Source: Dissophora ornata
Taxonomy: Eukaryota > Mortierellomycota > Mortierellomycetes > Mortierellales > Mortierellaceae
Length of the DNA stretch: 17,951 nt
NCBI GenBank assembly: GCA_025201705.1
Contig: MU617244.1
Span: 1 to 17,951 of the forward strand
Direction of reading: 5' to 3'
The number at the start of each line of letters is the position of its first letter. Within the stretch, counting starts at the first letter, position 1. Below the pieces are notes generated by a model. That model did no database searches. It saw nothing but the letters and a program-made list of their open reading frames with translations, and had not been told where the DNA came from. The translations under genes and the position numbers were made by a program. Shown piece by piece: positions 10,801 through 17,951 of the stretch.

Positions 10801-11884
10801 CATGTGCAGCACGGCCAGTTCGCTCGAGGAGTAACGTAGTTGCGTGGCGGTCAAAGACGGGAATGCGCTCGACAACGGCAATAAGCGATGGGGGGCAAGT
10901 AGGCGAGGCAGCGAGCTGGGTTCAATGAATGACGGAGAGATGGGAGTGATGGATGTGTGTTGCTGCTGGCACACGCAGAGGCTCGCAACTTTATTATTAT
11001 TTCCAACACCCGTGAAAGACAAATTAAATGCTCCCCCCAATACCAGCAGCAATTACCAGCAATACCAGCAACATCAACAACGCAGCGAGAAAAAAAAACA
11101 TTGTCCACCATCCAACAGGCCAGGGCATGTGCATGCAAGTGTGTACAAAAACACAGAGCAGTAGCGTAGCTCTGCAGACGTCCCCCGCAACAGAAAGCAG
11201 CCAGGGCTCTTTTTTTATATTTTGTTTTTGAACTTCTGCCCCCTGCTATTGTTTATTGTTATTATTATTGCTACTGTTGTTGTTGAGAACCATTCCCAAT
11301 TGCTTTGTCCTCTCTCTTCCCTGTCTGTGTTTCCGTCTCAAGACACAAGGGTAATGTATCATCCCTCACACGCGTCTGACTTCAGCTGGATCCATTTTTA
11401 ATCAACATCTGTAGAAACGGACGTCCGATGCAATCGACATCCACACGGCCGGTCCTTTCGGAAAATATCAGGAGATCGTCCTCTCCATGGGAGCTGCTCT
11501 CTCTGATCAGATCAGTAGTATACATAGATTGAAAATCATCTCCGTTTCTTCAAGTTGCTTGTTTCGCCCCTATGAATCGTATGTCTCTCGAGCGAGTTGC
11601 TTTACAGCATGATGCATACTTATGACGATTAGGGAGCTCAAGTGAAGAGTCAATAATTCAAACAATGAGATGCATGCTGTAAATCAAGGATATATTGTCG
11701 GAGGTTGCAGATCACCTCTTCTTGTTCATTGACGATGCCTTACATCTAGGCAACAAAGACAACATGGTCGATGGGTGTCACGATCCGCAGGGGCCACAGT
11801 GTGGGGGAGAAAGTCAGAGGCGAGAATGGTCTCGTCTAACTGTTTGACCCTCTTTGTGCCACGATGCTCGATCTGTTCCTGCGA
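10801..11884. other. Intergenic region without a recognisable gene
   Basis: Short open frames on both strands (for example 10844-11164 plus) have no domain I recognise and rely on CAG/CAA low complexity at 11040-11080. TTATTATTG and TTGTTG runs occur at 11249-11285. An imperfect inverted repeat lies at 11601-11683. I see no tRNA or transposon ends. Confidence 0.5.
11601..11683. repeat. Imperfect inverted repeat
   Basis: The arms TTTACAGC-ATG-ATGCAT (11601-11617) and ATGCAT-GCTGTAAA (11670-11683) pair over 14 bp with a 3-nt bulge, around a spacer of about 52 bp. No target-site duplication was identified. Confidence 0.5.
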
Positions 11885-12143
11885 ATCGTTCTTGCCACCA
11901 ATATCAACAGGCTACAACCCAAACTTGGACAGGATAAGCAGCACACAGATACCGTAGACAGCGGCGTAGCTATGAATAGAGAAGACCTCTCCGGAGACGA
12001 CGAATGTCGTGGCGTTGGGCCAAAGTCGTTGAGGAGTTGTGATAAGCGTACAAAAAGAAGCACGAACTTCATAAGGTTAACGCAAAAGCCCACATCCCAA
12101 GTCCTCGGCTCTTATACTACCATGCATATAAAACCGGGCAATG
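11885..12143 (-). pseudogene. Decayed remnant of a PHO84-family phosphate:H+ symporter (MFS)
   Basis: On the minus strand, pieces occur in the order and spacing of the C-terminal half of Pho84-type transporters: LPGF (12143-12132; family LPGYW), a hydrophobic stretch KFVLLFVRLSQLLNDFG (about 12070-12020; family LFxLxQFFxNFGP), NATTFVVSGEVF (about 12016-11981; family GPNATTFVVPGEVF), a damaged copy of the RSTAHGISAASGK segment ending near 11918, then DIGGKN (11905-11888; family KDIGGKNA). It is broken by a stop after LPGFICMVV, a 1-nt frameshift in FGP-NATTF (near 12019), about 20 codons missing between LPG and FGP, and a stop just before PVDIGGK. Possible further similarity upstream (FDQFFNSAE, about 12270) is weaker. 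No intact N-terminal half is seen. Assignment is by motif order from family knowledge. Confidence 0.72.
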
Positions 12144-13444
12144 TCCTATCTCCGCATAGAGTACTGGCACCACTGCAGCGCTGCATTGCCATCACAGTCT
12201 TTACATAGCCGTTCCTGAGGGGTCAGCGTCGACCACCACCCCCACCATTTCAGCACTGTTGAAGAACTGGTCGAAAAGAGAGTTATGTCGAGCTAGAGAA
12301 GCCATCCTGGATGCTTGGACATGTCTACTTCTCTATTTCTAGCAGCACAGAAAATACCTGCTCTCCATCACTGAAGGCTTGCTCACGAGCATAGCTTCCT
12401 TTGGTCAGCGGAACAGTCCTCTATTGGTCACCGTGGACAGCTCAGATTCATAATGTTCTCCCTGTCCGAGTCAACCCGCCATGCCATGAGTGTCAAGGAC
12501 GAAGTTGAGAAAGGTTGGCCTGTCAGCTGTCCGCACCCCGAAACCAAGGTCGCCAACTGCCAGTCTGCAATCACAACCATCAAGGCCAACTGTCAAGTAC
12601 TTTTCGAACTGGTAGAATTCCATAATCTTGATAATCTTGATTTCAAAGACAGAAAAATAAGTGGGAGGGTTGGATGTGAGAGCGTGGAGCAAGAGTAAGG
12701 AAGGTTTCGCCAATTACGGGCTTTTTCGGCCACTGTTTGCTGTCCAGATCAAGGTACGACCATGGCGCGCGAGCTTGTGTGACGGTCATATGGCTGCAGA
12801 CGACAGAGTGCGCGTGCGCGCTGGGACACGGGAGGTAGGCCTTGTACTGGTGCTGTACTTTTAGGTATAACTCGCGACCGAGGCCGTTGATGGTCTAATC
12901 TGAATGCGGTGGTTCGAAGGCGTTTTGAAAGCACAACGTGTCTGGAGCGGACGGAAGTATATCTTGTTTGGGATATTGTCTTTGAAGGCTGGCGAGGGCG
13001 TTGTCTTTTTACCTTTGCGTCTGAGACTACCGCATAGGTTAGGGTTCCGAGCCGCTCGTTACTTGCTATGGAAGGCATCGTCGAAAACGAAATAAAAAGA
13101 TTTCGGCGTTGACACCGTCGAGACGCGGTATAGACGCGGACGCCGTAGACGACTAGACGACGAAAGGTTAAAGACTAAAAATGGCGCTGCCTGGGTATAC
13201 TAGAGGTGTGCACGAGTGAAGTGATGTGCCACACCGCATATCACCGGAACCTCGTGACCCCATTGCCGGTCTGTACGTGGGGGGGAGGACTCTGATAGCG
13301 TGAGAATTTGACCTACCCACACAGCGGGATACATCAGTCAATAACGACCACCGTTGCCATTCATGCAACAAAGTCAACGAAGTTCACAACACTGCACAAC
13401 ATTCAGTAACACATCCACCCCTTTCGCCTCTGCCCTTTGCTTTG
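12144..13444. other. Intergenic region, possibly holding more gene debris
   Basis: It has no intact gene I recognise. It holds a perfect 12-bp palindrome TGCAGCGCTGCA (12174-12185), an 81-codon plus-strand open frame (12453-12698) with coding-like codon use, an open stretch on the minus strand at about 12895-12650, and CG-rich short direct repeats at 13121-13161. The clear transporter relic lies just to the left, so these may be older debris. Confidence 0.4.
13121..13161 (+). repeat. Short CG-rich direct repeats
   Basis: AGACGCGG occurs at 13121-13128 and 13132-13139. TAGACGAC occurs twice in direct tandem at 13146-13161. Confidence 0.7.
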
Positions 13445-13593
13445 TATAAAACCTCGCTCCTCAATTTTGGCTGCTACTGCTTCTCTTGCTCTCTCCATAC
13501 ATCTCTCCACCTCCCCCCCCCCTTTTTTTTTTCTGTCGCTCCGCTGGTTCAATACCCCCTCTCTTGGAAACGAAAAAGAAGCCCTAACTAGCC
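13445..13593 (+). promoter_or_regulatory. AMS1 core promoter and leader
   Basis: TATAAA at 13445-13450 lies 144 bp before the ATG. It is followed by a pyrimidine-rich leader that includes a C-run then T-run (about 13513-13531). The start codon sits in TAGCCATGG, a good Kozak context. Confidence 0.65.
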
Positions 13594-16500
13594 ATGGCCA
13601 GTCTCTCCGCACAGCCGCGGTTCCTGCGCTCAATCACCCTCGATAGAGCTGCAAAGTTTACCTCTGAAGAGTTCTACAGTGACATTAACCTCTGCTCGCA
13701 ACTCTATAAGGCCCGCTCCACAGACGCGATCGAGCTCTCGTTTCATTCTGTTCCTGCCCTGAAGCGCATCACCTTTGAGGAAGCTATCCAACTAAACTAC
13801 GAGCCAACCTCCACAGGCAGAACCTTTGGTCCAAGCTGGGTAACGAACTTTTTTTATTATTAGCAACAGCATTTGAACGTACCTCAACTATATTTCTCAT
13901 ACGACATTGCCACATCTATGTCTCTGCTCGGATCGATGAATTGATAGAGCACCCACTGGTTCAAGCTCAAGATCACGGTGCCACGCGAGTGGGCAGGTGA
14001 GCCCGTCGACTTGGTCTGGGACTCGAGCAGCGAAGCCATGATCTGGTCGATGGATGGCGTGCCTCGCCAAGGATTGACTGGCGACAGTAAGGAGCGCACT
14101 CTGCACTGGAGATGATTTCAATTGAATGAAAAACCCCACGCAACTTTTGTTCAATATTCTAACCAAACCTCCTATCTCCCATTTCGTCCATAAACAAAAA
14201 CAGAGGGCAATGATCGGCGTGTTGACTACCAGCTTCTCAAGAAGGCTCAAGGTGGCGAGTTCATCGAGCTGTACATCGAGATGGCTTGCAACGGCATGTT
14301 TGGCGCTGGTAAAAACGGACTCATCAACCCTCCCGATGAGAAGAGGCAGTTCTTGCTGGCTCAAGGTAAACATGTTGTTCTATTACGCTGCAGTACTTTG
14401 TCATGGCGAGCGAAAACAAGTCTTATATCCTGCTCAATTACACTTTGTCTAGTTGAGATCCTGGTTCGCAACAAGGCTGCATGGAGCCTCTTCTATGATA
14501 TGGAGATCATCTCAGGGATGGCTAATGAGCTCCCCGAAGACACCGCGCGCGCTCAGGAGGCCCTCTACGCTTGCAATCAAATTATTGATAACTTTAACAG
14601 ATTCGATATCGACAGCGCCTTGCAAAAGTGCCTCCAGATCTCCCATGAGTTCCTCTCCAAGAAGGCTGCCCCTGGAGTCCATCGCGTTACCGCTGTCGGA
14701 AACTGGTGTGTCTTGAAAGACTGTTTGTGCATTATTAGGTCATGCACCTTTTCACAAAAGCAACTAACAGCCAACACCTTCCTCACGTTGTTTATCGATA
14801 CGAATATAGTCACATTGACACTGCTTGGTTGTGGTGAGTGTAGGATCGAGGGTCACACAGTGCAAGCGAGATGTAACATTGGCTTTGGGTTTCCTGACTC
14901 GCTTTCTCTCTTCGTCCTTTGTACAGGCCATATGCTGAAACTCGCCGCAAGACCGCACGAAGCTGGTCTACTCAGCTGAGACTCATGGAAGACTACCCCG
15001 AGTACGTCTTTGTCTGCTCCCAGGCCCAGCAGCTGGAGTGGCTCTCACAGGATTACCCAAAGTTGTTTGAAGAGATCCAGGCAGCATCCAAGGCTGGTCG
15101 ATTCCAGGTCATTGGAGCTACCTGGGTTGAGATGGACTGCAACCTTCCTAGTGGTGAAGCACTCTGTCGTCAGTTCCTGTATGGTCAGCGCTTCTACGAG
15201 AAGTGCTTTGGTGCCCGTTGCAAAATCTTCTGGTTGCCCGACACCTTTGGATACTCTGCACAGGTTTGTTTGTGGGAAAGGATCGCTTGTAAAATTGGCT
15301 GCGAAAAAGAACAAATTCTCACGGCTGTTGCCCCTTTTCACAGTTGCCCCAAATTGTCAAGCAGTCGGGCGCTGAGTATTTCTTCACTCAGAAACTGTCG
15401 TGGAACAACATCAACAAGGCATGTGATTCAAGGAGAACTTTAGGAGCCAGACAGCATCGCTTGAGTTCCAGCTGATTATTTTCAACTAACCTGGCTATGA
15501 TAGTTCCCCAACACCACCTTCACTTGGGTAGGATTGGATGGCACAAAAGTCCTTACACACATGGCTCCCTGCGAGACGTAAGTGTCTTTTATTGGTGAAT
15601 GAAAACAATGAAAACAATGAAACACATACATTGCGTGGCCGCATACGTGTCCTGAACTCTCTTTAATAACTAGATACACTGCCCAAGCTGATGTCGGTGA
15701 CATGATCCGCAGGTATGAAACACTGACTTGTGGATCTGCAACTCTTCGTATGCCAAGACACCTTGATACCACCTACTAACGTTCCGCCACCAAATCTACC
15801 ATACCTATACAGTATCAAGAAGAACCGCGACTTGGCATTCAGCAACCAGAGTTTGTTGCCTTACGGAAACGGCGATGGTGGTGGAGGGCCAAACAGATCC
15901 ATGTTGGAGCGCATCCGGCGCATGAAGGACATTGTACGTTCCGGATCCCTACAAAGCGCTTGATACCCCGATTGGCTTTACATACTGCAAAACTAGCAAC
16001 ATCTAACCAATTATTTTTTTTTCTGCTCTGACAGGATGGCCTCCCTCGCTGCGAGATGGGCGGCGCTGATGGCTTCTTTAAATCAGTCGAAAAGGAGGCC
16101 AAAGGTCTTCAGGAATGGAAGGGCGAGCTGGTGAGTCCTTCAGAACTCTTTCCCCCGTCTTTATGCTGCGTAGACTGGAATAGAGCCAAGTCTAAGCCTA
16201 TAGTGACTGAAAGCTGACGCCCTTTTTTGTCAACGCTAAAAATTGATGTTTTTAGTACTTTGAACTCCACCGTGGTACCTACACGTCGCACGGCGCGATC
16301 AAGAAGTACAACCGCAAGCTCGAATTCGTGTTGCGTGATATCGAAATCGCCTCGACCATGTGCATGAACTATGGTCGTGAGTTCAAGTACCCCAAGGATG
16401 ATTTGGATACCTTTTGGAAGAATCTGTTGTTGTAAGTTTCAAGGAATACTTTCTCTTTATTCCAAAAGTTTTGACACTAAACAGAGCCTCATAACACGGA

Positions 16501-17951
16501 ATTGCTGTTTAGGAACCAATTCCACGATGTTCTTCCTGGATCTTCCATCGAGCTGGCCAACATTGACGCCCGCGCGATTTACAAGGATATTGAGAGCAAG
16601 GGTAAGAGGGAGGAGGGAGGGTTGCGCCTGCAAGTGAACTTAAAAAGGTGTAAACGGCCCCAGACTAAATGTCCATTGTTCATCTGCTCCCAATAGCCAA
16701 GAAATTGCAGGATGACATCCTCGATTGCTTGTACCAGTCTTCGAAGCAGCCTGGAGAGGAAGAGCGTTACATTGCGTTCAACACTCTGGGCTGGCCCCGC
16801 TCCGAGATCATTGAGGTGCCTGCTCAGTCTGGAGATAACTTGCAGCAGTATTCGGCAAACAATAACACCGGATACGTACGAGGTATGACCCCCCCACCCC
16901 ATAGATACTTACCGACATCTGCAGATCGATTCCTCAAATGCGTCTAGTTTTCTAATCTCCATTTTAATTTATCTATTTGTCGTGCTACAGTCGAGAGCGG
17001 CGCGTTTAATTTCCTAGACGTTGCTGAAGCGAAGGCTGACAACCAGAGAGTCCGGGGTAGGAGAGAGTCATACTCGTACCTTTCCGCATCTATTACCGTG
17101 CTTTCCAAATGTCTCTCTAAACCTTTGACTGTACTTTTTTTTATAACATTACAGCCTTCACTAGCGGTCAGGAGATTGTTATGGAGAACGAATATATCGT
17201 TGCCAAGTTCAACCAGCAGGGTCATCTCATCGGCCTCTACGACAAGAACGAGGTCCGTGAGCTCATCCCAGAGGGACAGGCCGGTAACAAGTTGAGGCTT
17301 TACGACGACATGCCCTTGTTCTGGGATGCATGGGATGTTGAAATGTACCATCTCAACACTGGCAAGGATGCCGGGACTGCCAAGGCCAAGATCGGAGAGG
17401 TCGGTCCTCTTCGCGCAACCTTGGTTGTCAAGCATGCTCTCACTGCAAATAGCACTGCCGTGCAGACGATCGTGTTGACTGCATCGTCTCCCCGTCTGGA
17501 CTTCCACACTGAGGTTGAGTGGCATGAGAGCCGTGTTCTCCTGGTAAGGACCACAATCAAAGGGAAAATGCATTTTCAAGGATATGATGTTCTCATAGCC
17601 TTTGAAGATGTGCTAATACGGAATACGCATATTTTTCTATTTGCTTTTTTTTTGTGGTAAATCCGCTTTTAGAAAGTCGAGTTCATGTGGGATATCTGCT
17701 CAGATTTTGCAACATACGACTCACAGTTCGGTGTCGTGAGGCGCCCAACAACTTACAACACCAGCGTAGACTATGCCAAGTTCGAGGTCTGCGGTCACAA
17801 GTTTGCTGATCTCTCTGAGCACGGCTACGGTGTTGCTCTGTTGAACGACTGCAAGTTTGGATACTCCTGCCACGGAAACACAATGCGCTTGTCATTGCTG
17901 CGTTCTCCCAAGGCGCCTGATGCTAACTGCGATATGGGTATGTTTTTTTTT
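13594..17951 (+). CDS. AMS1: Alpha-mannosidase, GH38 (Ams1/MAN2C1 type), 17 exons visible, 3' end cut
   Basis: Exons: 13594-13839, 13948-14086, 14204-14365, 14453-14705, 14810-14833, 14927-15263, 15344-15418, 15504-15577, 15674-15712, 15813-15933, 16035-16130, 16256-16431, 16513-16601, 16697-16882, 16991-17056, 17155-17543, 17673-17937; an intron then runs off the edge. About 912 residues are visible of the roughly 1050 usual. The enzyme removes alpha-linked mannose from free or vacuolar oligosaccharides; fungal Ams1 reaches the vacuole from the cytosol, and no signal peptide is seen here. Zinc and catalytic residues are present: H268 and D270 (CHIDTAWLW), nucleophile D380 ([11 protein letters not shown]), H585 (NQFHDV). 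Other family blocks: [82 protein letters not shown]. Oddities: 24-nt exon 5, GC-AG intron 7 and a GTGTGT donor in intron 4. Residue identities support an active enzyme. Confidence 0.95.

Noticed and set aside
10844..11164. 106-codon plus-strand frame with a YQQYQQHQQ run
   Set aside because: No domain; its apparent character comes from CAG/CAA repeats, and the opposite strand is equally open.
13897..14373. 158-codon minus-strand frame over the AMS1 start
   Set aside because: It is antisense to AMS1 exons 2 and 3 and the intron between them; the plus-strand exons carry family motifs.

Overview
The window is nuclear DNA from a filamentous fungus. Four protein genes can be read with confidence: a full-length NUP133 nucleoporin, a full-length proteasome ATPase RPT1, a full-length PHO80-type cyclin, and an AMS1/MAN2C1-type alpha-mannosidase that is cut by the right edge. 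The 5' end of an ankyrin-repeat gene is cut by the left edge. Genes are intron-rich: 9 introns in NUP133, 5 in RPT1, 1 in PHO80 and at least 16 in AMS1. Most introns are 80-200 bp with GTAAGT/GTATGT-like donors, and many have long T-runs before the acceptor. Intron density, gene content and T-rich introns fit an early-diverging fungus such as Mortierellomycotina/Mucoromycota. That placement is inference from style, not from a marker gene.

Layout, left to right. 1-358 (-): start of a small ankyrin-repeat gene. 359-768: divergent intergenic region. 769-5678 (+): NUP133, 10 exons, 1285 codons. 5679-5841: short convergent 3' region. 5842-7789 (-): RPT1, 6 exons, 435 codons. 7790-9018: a long intergenic region with the RPT1 promoter, then a plus-strand TATA box followed by three intron-like intervals and a cluster of RNA-type hairpins with no convincing reading frame. 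9019-10521 (-): PHO80-like cyclin, 2 exons around a 372-bp intron. 10522-13593: about 3 kb without an intact gene. It contains the decayed remnant of a PHO84-family phosphate transporter on the minus strand (about 11885-12143, perhaps to 12305). 13594-17937 (+): alpha-mannosidase, 17 exons visible, about 912 codons before the right edge.

Exon models were built by hand from splice signals, reading phase and similarity to family motifs I know. They close in frame without internal stops for NUP133 (3858 nt), RPT1 (1308 nt), PHO80 (1131 nt with stop) and AMS1 (2737 nt, open). The genes form no single pathway; they are ordinary housekeeping functions (nuclear pore scaffold, proteasome, phosphate/cell-cycle cyclin, vacuolar or cytosolic mannose trimming).

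The least ordinary parts are the candidate spliced non-coding transcript with its near-perfect 44-nt UUCG-capped hairpin at 8710-8753, the phosphate-transporter relic 1.4 kb from a phosphate-type cyclin, and AMS1 splicing: a 24-nt microexon that carries the zinc-binding His-x-Asp, and a GC-AG intron.
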